Below, piece after piece: positions 27,122 through 36,291 of a stretch of DNA of 64,000 nucleotides (position 1 is the stretch's first letter; every line of letters starts with the position of its first letter). The notes under the pieces are model-generated. The model saw only the letters and a list, made by a program, of their open reading frames with translations, was not told where the DNA came from and made no database searches. Location: assembly GCA_963701435.1 (NCBI GenBank), contig CAVPAL010000023.1, forward strand, positions 248,001 to 312,000, read 5' to 3'. The position numbers and the translations under genes are program-made. The DNA comes from JAACFF01 sp963701435. Its GTDB lineage: Bacteria; Chloroflexota; Anaerolineae; Promineifilales; Promineifilaceae.

Positions 27122-27134
27122 ATTATAACGTTAT
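27122..27134 (-). promoter_or_regulatory. -10 box overlapping a palindromic operator
   Basis: TATAAT (27122-27127, minus strand) overlaps the perfect palindrome ATAACGTTAT (27125-27134), a plausible site for autorepression by the RHH antitoxin. Confidence 0.5.
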
Positions 27135-27450
27135 GACGCTATGATGTCAATTCTGCGCACAGCTATGAGAGCGCTTCATGGCAGATTGTCGCTTAATAAT
27201 TGCTGGCAGTATAATCAACTGCCCGACGGTTCATAATAGTAGGCAATTGAACATAGGAGAATATTTCTAGCAAAATAATCTGTTGAGGGGCTTATGGCAA
27301 CAGGATTCGGCCGTTATCACCTAAGGAGATTCGAACTCAATTAGCCGAATAGAAGATTCGATTTTAGATAATTAGATGGCCAACCCAGGCATTTGTCGAA
27401 AGATAGTAGTTGACCATATTTGCTTCACGAGGAAACAAACCGCTACGATT
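27135..27450. other. Non-coding stretch with att-like tRNA-Glu fragment
   Basis: No gene is supported here. The notable element is GGAGATTCGAACTCAATT at 27325-27342, continuing to 27348, which is repeated with one mismatch at 34025-34048. Its first 14 bases match the T-arm of tRNA-Glu(TTC). Confidence 0.6.
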
Positions 27451-27639
27451 CTACGACCAGCGCAAACGCAACTGCTGTACAACATCGTCGATGTCTAACA
27501 TCTTGCCCGCTTCCCACGCAGCGTTAAACGCTTCCGGCTCAATGATCGTCCGCAAGTTGGCAACTTGATTTTTGATCAGATGACGATTGTAAGCTGTTGA
27601 CTCCGGATGGTGTTCAAGCATTGATAAGTATTGAATCAT
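27451..27639 (-). pseudogene. Remnant of regulator C-terminus
   Basis: The 62-residue frame ends LRTIIEPEAFNAAWEAGKMLDIDDVVQQL. This 'F-x-AAW-x-AG-x-x' pattern is how many large TPR-containing transcriptional regulators end. It lies downstream, in the same direction, of the broken BTAD/NB-ARC regulator and is probably its detached C-terminus. Confidence 0.45.
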
Positions 27640-28426
27640 CAGCTATTTCGTCGTCACCGACCATATGAGGATGCAATGCTAGCCGCACGAAACAATCCAA
27701 TGCATTTGCCAATATTTACCTGAGCACATGTGCCATTCAAGTGAATTAAGATGCAATGAGCCACTGCCCTTTCAAATTGGCCAAAACGCTCGTATCACGT
27801 GCCAGGAAATCAATCGTCGAGTCTTATCCAGAACAGTTCTCTCCAGCGTACGGCAATATTGATCGCGCGTGTTTCCGTAATCAATCGCTTTCTCGTTAGA
27901 CTGTCGTTTCCACTAAGCCATACTCAATGAGCGCAGAATACCATAGCGTGATGAAGCTGTCTGGATAGTAGATTCAAAATAGGTCAGCAGTTTATTGAGC
28001 TTTGCTCTGAGCCGCCTCAACAGGTCTGGCCAGACGCGAGGTAGCCCCACATCCGCATCGCTCGATCACCATGTTTCTCAATGTTTCACTGGCTAGAACC
28101 TCAGCCATTTGCTGCGCTTCATCGAGCCAATCAATTAGACCTGGGTCTCCTACCTCCGCCACTGCATCGCCAATTGAATGCACAGCCAGTAGCGCAATTC
28201 GTAATGTTCACTTTGCTCCAATTCATCAATCAGTGAAATGAACTGGCTGTTTAACTTCAGGAGCTGCATCGACCATTTGACGTGCTCGCAGTTGTGCTGC
28301 TCTAAGCTTGAGCAGTGTCGGATCTGTTTTTGGCAAACCGACGCCTTGAACAGTTGCTACGGCCGTATCAATTCGTCGCGGTGGGCTGGATACCCTGTGT
28401 GTCATCAAATTTAATCATGCCAGTGG
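27640..28426 (-). other. Decayed coding region
   Basis: Only short, shifted minus-strand frames are present (27992-28183 and 28226-28408). Read together they give helical, repeat-like peptide (DPTLLKLRAAQLRARQM, DPGLIDWLDEAQQMAEVL), which fits a worn-down TPR or similar region between the NB-ARC part and the C-terminal remnant. One ACGGCCGT (28359) survives. Confidence 0.4.
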
Positions 28427-29580
28427 CTAAATCCGCCAGTTCATCTGGCAGCTTGATCGCCGCAGGGCATACTCCCATGCATGCTGAAAGTTGTCCCGAT
28501 CAGCGGCGTAATCGCGCGGCAACAGCAGCGGGAGGAAGTAAAGAACGCGGCGCATTTCCTGCGGCACGATTTGAGCGAAATAGCGACAGTGTGCGAGCTG
28601 TGCATCTTCATTGCTTCCTAAACGCTTTCGCTGCTCGGCTGCATATTGACGCAGCAGCTCGTGCATCACGTAACGGCCGTTGTCACTTTGTCGCTGCAGC
28701 AATGATTTGTTGACCAGCGAAAGCAAAATGCGGAGGTTGGCACCTGCCACCTGTTCGGCCGCATCGCGGGAAAAGCCACCGCGAAAAACGCTCAATTTAG
28801 CCAGCACAGTTTGCTCGTCCGGCTGTAAGCGCTGCCATGAACGGTCGAAAACGGCGTGCATACTACGCTGCCGATGAGGCAGGTCGGCCAGATCGGATGA
28901 TAAAAAGCCAAGGCTGCGTTCAATTTCGACGGCGATTTCAGCCGAACTCAACAGCTCAAGCCATGCCGCCGCCAGGATCAGGGCCAGCGGCATGCCCTGC
29001 ACAAGCCGGCAGATCTGGAGCACATAAACGAGATTGTCGTCAGACAAAGCATAGCCCGGACGCGCTCGCTGGCCGCTGTCGACAAAAAGCTGCACAGACG
29101 ACCAGTCCAGCGCGTCGTCAACCGTCAGCAGATCGGGAAAGTCAAGCCCTTGCAATGGAAAACGGCTCTCGCTGACGAGGTTGAGGGGCTGTCTCGAAGT
29201 GACCAGAATCACCAATTCGGGGCATGTTTTTAGAATGCGATCGATCAGGGATGCGCCGCGCACCAACTGCTCGAAATTGTCCAGAATGAGCAGGATGTTG
29301 CGTTGTGCCAGTGAGTTGAGCAGCTGCGGTAGGAGTGGCTGTGTTTTGTCTGGTGCTTGATAGCTCAACGCAGCCGCAACCACACTGCCGATCTCGTCCG
29401 GCTCCGTGACCGCCGCCAGATCGACAAATGTGACGCCATCTCGGAACGAGGGAAGTAAGTGCCGCCCTACTTCAATGGCCAAACGTGTCTTGCCCATGCC
29501 ACCGGGAGCAACGATCGTCACCAGCCGCCGCTGATCCTGCCTGAATAATGTGCTGAGTGTCGGTTGTTTCCTTTTCTCGT
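28427..29580 (-). pseudogene. NB-ARC ATPase part of broken SARP-like regulator
   Basis: The frame encodes a STAND/NB-ARC ATPase: APGGMGKTRLAIEVGRHL (P-loop), LLILDNFEQL (Walker B), LVTSRQPLNL and PLALILAAAWLELL (GLPL-like), then a winged-helix segment (HAVFDRSWQRLQPDEQTVLAKLSVFRGGF). It is out of frame with the upstream BTAD part; the break lies near 29560-29580 after the conserved PFIGRE. The frame ends at 28427, far short of a full-length regulator. Confidence 0.7.
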
Positions 29581-30389
29581 CCAATAAATGGTGTCGTATC
29601 GGCTGGCAGATTGTGTTTGGTTTTGACAGGTGGTGTGATTGGCTTAACGGCCGTTGCCATGCCCACGCGACCTGATTTGATGTCCGCATATAGCTGCATG
29701 GTTTCCGGTGCTGGTTCGACACCGATCTCTGCCCATAACTGCTCGCGACAACGCTCAAACTGAGCCAATGCATTGCTCCTGTCCCCCATCAATGCATATG
29801 CTTGCATTAATTGTCGGTATGCTGGTTCCCGCCACGGTTCAAGTACGAGTTGGCGCTGGGCCATGGTTACAGCGGTGGCGTAATCGTCCGCCTGCAAGCT
29901 GTCCTCGGCAACTTGAAGCATTGCTTCCAGCGCCAGTTGATGCAGATATTCGCGTTGGCTGCGCAGCCACTCTTCGAATGGTTCGCTGGGGCACGAGAAG
30001 CCTTGTAGCAAATCACCAGCGTAATAGTTTACTGCCTCTGCTAAATTGTTGGTCTCGACGGCAGTCGTGAATTGTTCAACATCCAACACATAGTCGGACG
30101 CCGCATTGAACTGCACGGTTTTGCGATTAACTAGCAAGTAGGTTGCTCCGCTGCTGTTCAGCAGTTTGCGCATACGGTATAACGCCTGGCGCAAGTTGTG
30201 CCTGGCCACTTTTTCGGACGCTTCTGGCCAAAAAAGCGCAGCCAGGGTTTCACGCGAAATGGGTTTATCGCGGTTACAGGCCAGATAAACCAGCAAACCC
30301 TGATTGTTCGCTGAACGAAAGCGGGTGAGGGGATGCTGATCGAACAGCACCTGAAATCCACCAAGAAATGATAGAACGAGCTTGGGCAT
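29472..30389 (-). pseudogene. BTAD/winged-helix part of broken SARP-like regulator
   Basis: The frame starts MPKLVLSFLGGFQV and carries an OmpR-type winged helix (RETLAALFWPEASEKVARHNLRQALYRMRKLL) and a bacterial transcriptional activator domain (DLLQGF, FEEWLRSQREYL, EPWREPAYRQLMQAYALMGDRSNALAQFERC). It reaches PFIGREKE, the linker to the ATPase, and then loses frame. It is divergent from the DinB-like gene, which such a regulator may once have controlled. Confidence 0.75.
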
Positions 30390-30531
30390 GACTAAATTAT
30401 TGAAAAAAGTCGCATTTTTCGCAACAGAAAAGAAAAAGTGGTGACGTTGTGGTGACGGTTGACTCTTATCATTTGAATATCAATCTTAGTAGGTGATTGC
30501 ATCACTGCTAATCACATTTTGGAGGATAATT

Positions 30532-31155
30532 ATGACCAATCAAATAGCCGCTTCGTTAGCCGATGGAATCGCTTGGACACATCAGGCAATTCTTCGGCTT
30601 GTGGAAGATCTAAGCGACGAGATGCTTGCCAAGCCACCAAGCGCCACCGCGCCGCCGATCGGCTGGCACGTTTTTCATATCGCCCGATGGGCCGACAGAT
30701 TGCAAGCTAGTTTGCCCAATCGTCTATCGGCCGACAGCCATCCATCAGAATTGCCCGACCAAATCTGGCTGGTTGAGGAAGTCGCGCAAGCGTGGGGGGT
30801 GGATTCAAATACGCTCGGGTGGCTCGAAACGGGTCCGGGCATGACAGTTGAAGATGCAGTAATCGTCGCCTCGGTTGGCCGCGCCAGATTGACGGCATAT
30901 GCAGAGACGGTATTTCAAGCCGCTGATGAGGTGCTGCGGCAGCTGCACGATCGTGATTTGATGCAGGAACGGAACTGCATCATTCCAGGTATGCAGTTTG
31001 ATCCGTCGACATGGACTATCGAAACGACTGGGCCGAACCGAGGATCACTCTTTGATGATTTGGCCTTCCATAGTGGCCATGCTGATCGTCATTTAGGGAT
31101 GGTCGAAGCGCTGAAAGGGGCAATGTATTCGGTGCGTGGAACGGCCACCGTCTGA
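30532..31155 (+). CDS. DinB-like four-helix protein
   Basis: A 207-residue protein starting at ATG 30532 behind a good GGAGGAT ribosome site. It fits the DinB_2 fold: paired histidines in GWHVFHIARW (about residue 44) and FHSGHADRHLG (about 185) could bind a metal. DinB superfamily members act as metal-dependent thiol transferases or hydrolases; the reaction is unknown. It is the only clearly intact larger gene in the accessory region. Confidence 0.75.
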   Translation: MTNQIAASLADGIAWTHQAILRLVEDLSDEMLAKPPSATAPPIGWHVFHIARWADRLQASLPNRLSADSHPSELPDQIWLVEEVAQAWGVDSNTLGWLETGPGMTVEDAVIVASVGRARLTAYAETVFQAADEVLRQLHDRDLMQERNCIIPGMQFDPSTWTIETTGPNRGSLFDDLAFHSGHADRHLGMVEALKGAMYSVRGTATV

Positions 31156-31166
31156 GGAAAGCGAAT

Positions 31167-31331
31167 ATGAAGATATTGATGATTGGAGGCACCTCTTTCT
31201 TTGGCAAAGAAATCGTCGAATTGGCGCTGGATGCGGGACATGAGGTGACGATATTTAGCCGTGGCAACGCCCGTCCTGACTTCTGGGATCGTGAACTGCA
31301 CCTGGAGCAGTACTTGAATGATACTGGATGA
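31167..31331 (+). pseudogene. Truncated duplicate of the epimerase 5' end
   Basis: A 54-residue frame begins MKILMIGGTSFFGKEIVELA and continues through VTIFSRGNARPDFWDR, nearly the same as the start of the next gene 189 bases downstream. It then diverges (ELHLEQYLNDTG) and stops. It is a partial tandem copy holding only the first Rossmann unit and is unlikely to be functional. Confidence 0.65.
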
Positions 31332-31355
31332 TTAACGAGCAATGAGAGGATATGT

Positions 31356-32383
31356 ATGAAGATATTGGTAATTGGCGGCACTTCATTCTTCGGCAAAGAA
31401 ATTGTCGAATTGGCCTTGAAGCAGGGCATCAGGTGACGATATTTAGCCGTGGCAACGCTCGTCCTGACTTCTGGGATCGCGTCGCACATATCAGCGGTGA
31501 TCGCAATGATTCGGCCGATTTCACCACAAAGCTGGCCGGTAAACAGTTTGATGTGGTGATAGATAATATCGCGTTCAATGGCGAGCATGTTTCGAACACA
31601 TTGGCGGCATTGCGGGGCAATATCGGCCGATACATTTTAACATCGACAACGGCCGTTTACATCGGTGCTGGGCCATTTGATCAACCCTTGAGTGAAGCAG
31701 ATGCCGGGTACGAACTGCCTGAGAACCCTCAGCTTGCCGCTTTTCCAAAACCGACACCCGCAGGCATGATCGGTTACGCGACTGGCAAGCTCGCGGCCGA
31801 AAAAGCGCTTATCGACCAGGACCAAGTGGACTATACTATCATTCGACCTCATATTGTTGTCGGACCTGAAGATAATAGCGGGCGCTTGCAATTCTTCTGC
31901 CAGAGATTGATGGATGGCAAACCGCTGATCTTGACCAACGGGGGCGTGCAATCGCTCCAGTTCGTTTATAGTCGCGATTTAGCCCAGAGTTACTTGCTTG
32001 CCCTAACTAGCAAGCAAGCAGTCAATCAAATCTATACGCTTGCTGGCAATAAAACGTGTCGGTTGGTCGACTGGGTCGAATTACTGGCTGAACAGCTTGG
32101 CGTTCAGCCAAATCTCATCTCCATACCGGGTGATGTCATTGAAAGCGCGCCTTTTAATTATGCAGAAAACTGGGTCTTGAGGGGCACACTCACATTTGAT
32201 GTGTCAAAGGCTGTTCGTGATCTCGGGTTTCGGCCGACATCCATTGAAACATGGACAGAGGTTTGTGCCAAATGGTACACAGAGACAGCCCATGCAGCCG
32301 ATTCGCCCGGATATACCGATCGTGATCGAGAGGTCGAATTCGCAAGTCGTTATCAGGCTATGGTGTCTGCTATCGTCGATTAG
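31356..32383 (+). pseudogene. NAD-dependent epimerase/dehydratase, frameshifted
   Basis: ATG 31356 starts MKILVIGGTSFFGKEIVELAL, but the frame breaks at about 31416 where one G appears missing relative to the duplicate upstream. The other frame then runs intact to 32383 (EAGHQVTIFSRGNARPDFWDR, TSTTAVY, YATGKLAAEKAL with the catalytic Tyr-x3-Lys, RPHIVVGPEDN). About 342 residues if repaired. It is an extended-SDR, NAD(P)-binding protein; the substrate is unknown. Confidence 0.75.
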
Positions 32384-32405
32384 TTCCTACCCATAGGAGA
32401 AAAAA

Positions 32406-33557
32406 ATGAACACATTAAAGGCAAGAAAACGCGATCAGAATCTAAACGGCCGTTCCAACCCATGGCTTGAATTGATCGCACAAATGGGCGATCAGTTGAG
32501 CGCGTGCGAACAGCAATCTGACGAAACAGATGCTTTTGTCAGTACCAACTATGATTGCTGAGAGAACATCGATTCTTTGCCGCACTGGTGCCGGCTGAGT
32601 TTGGCGGTGGTGATGTAACGTTTGACGAAATGAGCGACATCTTGCGCGTCATGGCTCATTACAGCAGCTCTACTGCACTGGCACTATCCATGCACCAGCA
32701 TCTCGTCGCCGCAAATGTATTCAAGCACAAGAAAGGACAGGATGTACGCGCTTTCTTGCAAAAAGTCGCCGATCAACAACCCGTCCTGATCAGCACTGGG
32801 GCACGCGATTGGCTGGAATCAAATGGCACGATGACGCGCACTGATGGTGGCTATCTATTTAGCGCAGTCAAACAGTTTGCCAGTCAATCGGCCGATGGCG
32901 GCATTGCCGTCACCAGCGCACCGTACGAAGATGAAAATGGCGACTGGCACGTGCTGCATTTTCCAGTGCCTTTAGCCAGCGATGGGGTCTCATTGATCGA
33001 GAATTGGGAGGCTCTGGGTATGCGCGGGACAGGTTCACACGCGATCAAGTTTGAGAATGTGTTTGTCCCTGATGCAGCCATTGCCCTCAGTCGACCGCGT
33101 GGGGCTTATCACGGTGTCTGGAATGTCGTTCTCACTGTTGCCATGCCGCTGATCATGTCCGTCTACGTTGGCATCGCGCAAAAGGCAGCGCAAATTGCGA
33201 TAGAACATGTCAAACGATTTGCAGTCCCCAAACCACACCAGGTTACGGCCGTTGGCGCACTCAACAACGAACTGATCAATTGCCGAGATGGCATTAAGCG
33301 ACATGCTGCGCATCAACAACAACTTCGATTTCACGCCTACAGATGCATGTGGCCACCTGATTCTGACGCGCAAGAGCATCATTGCTGATTCCGTCATCGA
33401 GGTCGTCAATCAGGCGATGGATATCGTGGGCGGCCAGGCGTTTTATCGTGTGAATAAGTTGGAAAAACTCTTACGCGACGTACAGGGCGCACGCTACCAT
33501 CCAATTTACAAAGCCGACCAGCATTTGTTCTCAGGTGATTATCTGCTTTGTCAATAA
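32406..33557 (+). pseudogene. Acyl-CoA dehydrogenase, two frameshifts
   Basis: Three frames cover 384 residues when joined: 32406-~32553, ~32555-~33283 and ~33283-33557. Recognisable parts are REHRFFAALVPAEFGGGD, the FAD/substrate region STGARDW and the NWEALGMRGTGSHAIKFENVFVP segment, and a C-terminal helix with DIVGGQAFYR. This is a full-length acyl-CoA dehydrogenase in shape, inactive as written. Similar proteins oxidise acyl-CoA or act as dibenzothiophene-type monooxygenases. Confidence 0.8.
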
Positions 33558-33586
33558 TTGTGTCAGCTTGAGTTGATAAAAGTCAG

Positions 33587-33913
33587 ATGAATATTCGCCC
33601 GGTGTGCGCAACGATGAAGAAGGGATTACTGATCGGATTTCGTACCAAACACCTGGCAGAAATAGCGCAGAAGATTCAACCATATCAGGTTGAAATTCAT
33701 GTTGCGACTAATCTAGATGAGGTCGGCCGTATCTTCACGCAGGAAATGATTGAGTTCGTAATTCTTGGTTATGAGCACGATTCGGAACACAAGCTAAGGA
33801 CGCTGGCGCGTATCCTCTCTGTCAGCCCTGCTTCCGAAATTCATGTCACGGGACATAAGAGCGAGCCGATTGCATTTGTCACTGGCATTCTGAAACAGGT
33901 AGGGGCTGAATGA
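33587..33913 (+). CDS. Hypothetical protein, 108 residues
   Basis: The product alternates short beta strands and helices (KKGLLIGFRTKHLAEIAQKI, EFVILGYEHD, EIHVTGHKSE), suggestive of a small Rossmann or receiver-like fold, but lacks a recognisable phospho-acceptor. ATG 33614 is an alternative start. Not recognised; it may be a free-standing remnant. Confidence 0.45.
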   Translation: MNIRPVCATMKKGLLIGFRTKHLAEIAQKIQPYQVEIHVATNLDEVGRIFTQEMIEFVILGYEHDSEHKLRTLARILSVSPASEIHVTGHKSEPIAFVTGILKQVGAE

Positions 33914-34024
33914 TAGCTGGCTGATAAAGTTGCAAGCGATGATTTTGGCATCTGTTACAGTTCAGATGGAAATCGCTAAACCAATGGGGAACTCTCAGTA
34001 TCAACTTTCGAGATGAGGACCAAC

Positions 34025-34048
34025 GGAGATTCGAACTCAATTGGCCGA
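34025..34048. repeat. att-like direct repeat (right copy)
   Basis: GGAGATTCGAACTCAATT followed by GGCCGA repeats 27325-27348 with one mismatch, 6,700 bases apart. The first 14 bases equal the T-arm region of the intact tRNA-Glu(TTC) starting 107 bases downstream. Confidence 0.65.
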
Positions 34049-34109
34049 TTAAAACTAGGATTCTGGCCCTGATCCCTCCATTTCTTCCAAGTTTCACGCA
34101 AAAACAAAC

Positions 34110-34140
34110 AAAAAACCGCTTGACACCAATGTCAAGCGGT
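34110..34140 (-). terminator. Intrinsic terminator of tRNA-Glu(TTC)
   Basis: On the minus strand ACCGCTTGAC and GTCAAGCGGT form a 10-bp stem around ATTGGT, followed by T6. The arms lie at 34115-34124 and 34131-34140. Confidence 0.88.
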
Positions 34141-34154
34141 CTATTTCCGCAAAA

Positions 34155-34227
34155 TGCCCCCAGGGAGATTCGAACTCCCGTTTTAGGCTTGAAAGGCCTA
34201 CGTCCTAGTCCCCTAGACGATGGGGGC
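34155..34227 (-). tRNA. tRNA-Glu, anticodon TTC
   Basis: Acceptor arms GCCCCCA and TGGGGGC pair fully (34221-34227 with 34156-34162), with discriminator A. Anticodon stem TAGGC/GCCTA holds loop CTTTCAA, giving anticodon TTC. The T arm is GGGAGTTCGAATCTCCC. Fragments of its 3' end lie to the left at 34025, 27325 and 26350-26420. Confidence 0.95.
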
Positions 34228-34238
34228 GAGCGGATGGG

Positions 34239-34267
34239 ATTTTAACATTCTCTTTTTTTATGGTCAA
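34239..34267 (-). promoter_or_regulatory. Promoter of tRNA-Glu(TTC)
   Basis: On the minus strand TTGACC (34262-34267), a 17-base A/T-rich spacer and TAAAAT (34239-34244) precede the tRNA by 11 bases. Confidence 0.75.
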
Positions 34268-34316
34268 GAGATAATTGTTTTTAGGCGCGAACGGCCGTTC
34301 CCTGTAAAATTCTGGC

Positions 34317-35189
34317 ATGATCCGGCAAGCAACTCATCAAGATGCCGCGGCCCTGGCGCAAATACATACCTTGCTGCACCCATCTGACCCATTGTCAACC
34401 CGGGAAATGCAAATCCGCCTGGATCACATTTACGCCGTGGGCGGCCGCATATGGGTGCTGGATTTAGGCGCGGCCGTCGGCTATGCCTGGGCTGCACCGA
34501 TTCCAGGTTTGGAACAGCTTGCCGAGTTGGAAGGGGGCATCCTACCGCGCTGGCAGAACCAGGGCTGGGGCAGCCGGATGCTGGCGCGTATTCTGGCAGA
34601 TTTACAAGGCAGCACTTTTCAACAGGTAACCTGCGGTGTGGAACAGTTAGACAGCCCAGCCGCGCGCCTGCTGCTGCGACATCACTTTTTTGTGGAGCAT
34701 GTTGAATGGGTACTGCGTCGGAAAATTGAAGATGCGCCGCCGCTGGTTGATAAATCCGGTGTTAAGGTGGTGACATTTGACCGGAAAACGGCCGTTTCTG
34801 AATTTACGCAGTTGTATAACCAGATTTTTGATGGTTATGCCTGGAACCAGCCTTTCACCTTATTGGAAGTAGACAATTTATTGGATCACCCGGGCGATAT
34901 TTTATTTTTAGCAGTTCAGGGCGGTCTTGTCGGGCTGGCATGGCTGCATCTGGAGCCTGATCAAACTGGTGTGATTGAACCGTTTGGCATTGTGAAGGAT
35001 TGGCAGGGGCAGGGATACGGCCGTTACCTGCTCATCAACGCAATGAGTCAACTGCTAAAAAAAGGGGCGCGCCGGCTGCAAATTGGCGCCTGGCGCGATA
35101 ATGAACCTGCCATCCAACTTTATCAAAACCTGGGCTTCCAATACCACAAATCGATAACATATCTGGCGGCCAATCTAGAAGATTCGTAA
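34317..35189 (+). CDS. Double-GNAT acetyltransferase
   Basis: A 290-residue protein with two GNAT domains in tandem. The first half carries ILPRWQNQGWGSRML and the second IVKDWQGQGYGRYLL, both versions of the acetyl-CoA pyrophosphate-binding motif (Q/R-x-x-G-x-G). The acceptor is unknown. A TAAAAT box at 34305-34310 lies six bases from the ATG, so the transcript may be leaderless; an ACGGCCGT copy sits at 34291 just upstream of that box. Confidence 0.82.
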   Translation: MIRQATHQDAAALAQIHTLLHPSDPLSTREMQIRLDHIYAVGGRIWVLDLGAAVGYAWAAPIPGLEQLAELEGGILPRWQNQGWGSRMLARILADLQGSTFQQVTCGVEQLDSPAARLLLRHHFFVEHVEWVLRRKIEDAPPLVDKSGVKVVTFDRKTAVSEFTQLYNQIFDGYAWNQPFTLLEVDNLLDHPGDILFLAVQGGLVGLAWLHLEPDQTGVIEPFGIVKDWQGQGYGRYLLINAMSQLLKKGARRLQIGAWRDNEPAIQLYQNLGFQYHKSITYLAANLEDS

Positions 35190-35268
35190 ATACTCGCTAA
35201 ATCATCCTTTACGATTCACGTTTTACGTCCTAAAATGCAGCTAAGTTCAGTAAATGGAGAAAACCGTT

Positions 35269-36198
35269 ATGTTCAAAGACACGGCTGATGCCCGTAACCG
35301 TTTAGGCGACCAGAAATATATTGCTTCCGAAGAAATTGCGACCGTTGTCTACCTGGCGCAATCATTATGCAAACCAATTCTGGCCGAAGGGCCGGCGGGC
35401 GTCGGAAAAACCGAACTGGCCAAAGCGTGGGCCGCTTCTCTTGGTTTCCCGTTGGTGCGTCTGCAATGTTATGAAGGGCTGGATGAGAGCAAAGCGCTCT
35501 ATGAGTGGGAATATGCCAAACAGATGCTCTATACGCAGCTCCTGCGCGATACGCTGCGCAACGTTTTGGATGATGTGGAAAACCTGGCCGAAGCGGCTGA
35601 CCGCATCGCTCAGGAAGAAAATGTGTTCTTCTCTGAAAACTTTTTATTACCGCGCCCACTTTTGACTGCACTGATGTCCGATACGCCGGTCGTACTCCTG
35701 ATTGATGAAATTGACCGCGCCGATGTGGAATTTGAAGCCTTTCTACTGGAAGTATTAAGCGATTTTCAGGTGACGGTTCCGGAGCTGGGCACGATTGCGG
35801 CCCGCCACCAGCCAATGGTGCTGCTGACCAGCAATAACACCCGTGAACTGAGTGAGGCGCTCAAGCGGCGCTGCCTCTTCTTACATGTGGGTTATCCCAC
35901 CTCAAGTGCTGAATTGAATATTGTGCGTCTGAAAGTGCCTGATCTGAGCGCTGATTTGGCGCGCCAGGCGGTCGCAGTGGTGCAGCAGTTGCGCAACATG
36001 GATTTGCGTAAGGTTCCTTCTATCAGCGAAACGCTGGATTGGGCGCGTGCGCTGGTGACCTTAAATGCCACCGCAATTGATGAAAAAACAATGACCAATA
36101 CGCTGACGGTATTATTGAAATATGAATCTGACGTGGCCAAAGCCAAACGTATGATGGGCAACGGCGGCGGCGGGCGCTCAAGTCGATATGAGCGTTAG
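35269..36198 (+). CDS. CoxD/MoxR-like AAA+ ATPase
   Basis: A 309-residue ATPase starting at ATG 35269, nine bases after GGAGA; ATG 35254 would overlap that site. Walker A is GPAGVGKT and Walker B is VLLIDEIDRAD, followed by FEAFLLEVLSDFQVTVPELG. The sequence resembles MoxR-type ATPases of the CoxD group, which work with a CoxE-like VWA protein in metal-centre maturation or complex remodelling. The VWA gene follows 93 bases downstream. No CO dehydrogenase genes are in the window. Confidence 0.87.
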   Translation: MFKDTADARNRLGDQKYIASEEIATVVYLAQSLCKPILAEGPAGVGKTELAKAWAASLGFPLVRLQCYEGLDESKALYEWEYAKQMLYTQLLRDTLRNVLDDVENLAEAADRIAQEENVFFSENFLLPRPLLTALMSDTPVVLLIDEIDRADVEFEAFLLEVLSDFQVTVPELGTIAARHQPMVLLTSNNTRELSEALKRRCLFLHVGYPTSSAELNIVRLKVPDLSADLARQAVAVVQQLRNMDLRKVPSISETLDWARALVTLNATAIDEKTMTNTLTVLLKYESDVAKAKRMMGNGGGGRSSRYER

Positions 36199-36232
36199 GC
36201 AAGCGTTTGTAATTATTTTGGCGTCTTTGGGA

Positions 36233-36257
36233 GACGACTAAAGTCGTTACTACAAAC
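36233..36257 (+). repeat. Dispersed 25-bp repeat
   Basis: GACGA followed by CTAAAGTCGTTACTACAAAC recurs in inverted orientation at 45137-45161 with one mismatch. It includes the palindrome CGACTAAAGTCG. Both copies are intergenic. Confidence 0.6.
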
Positions 36258-36291
36258 CACCATATGGACATCGGCTAAGCCGGAGGTGAAA

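Noticed and set aside
31016..31588. 190-residue minus-strand open frame with repeated peptide
   Set aside because: The internal repeat is just the antisense of the duplicated epimerase start; no independent coding evidence.
26350..34227. Insertion sequence or prophage
   Set aside because: No transposase, integrase, phage structural or replication gene was found; only tRNA-end repeats point to mobility.
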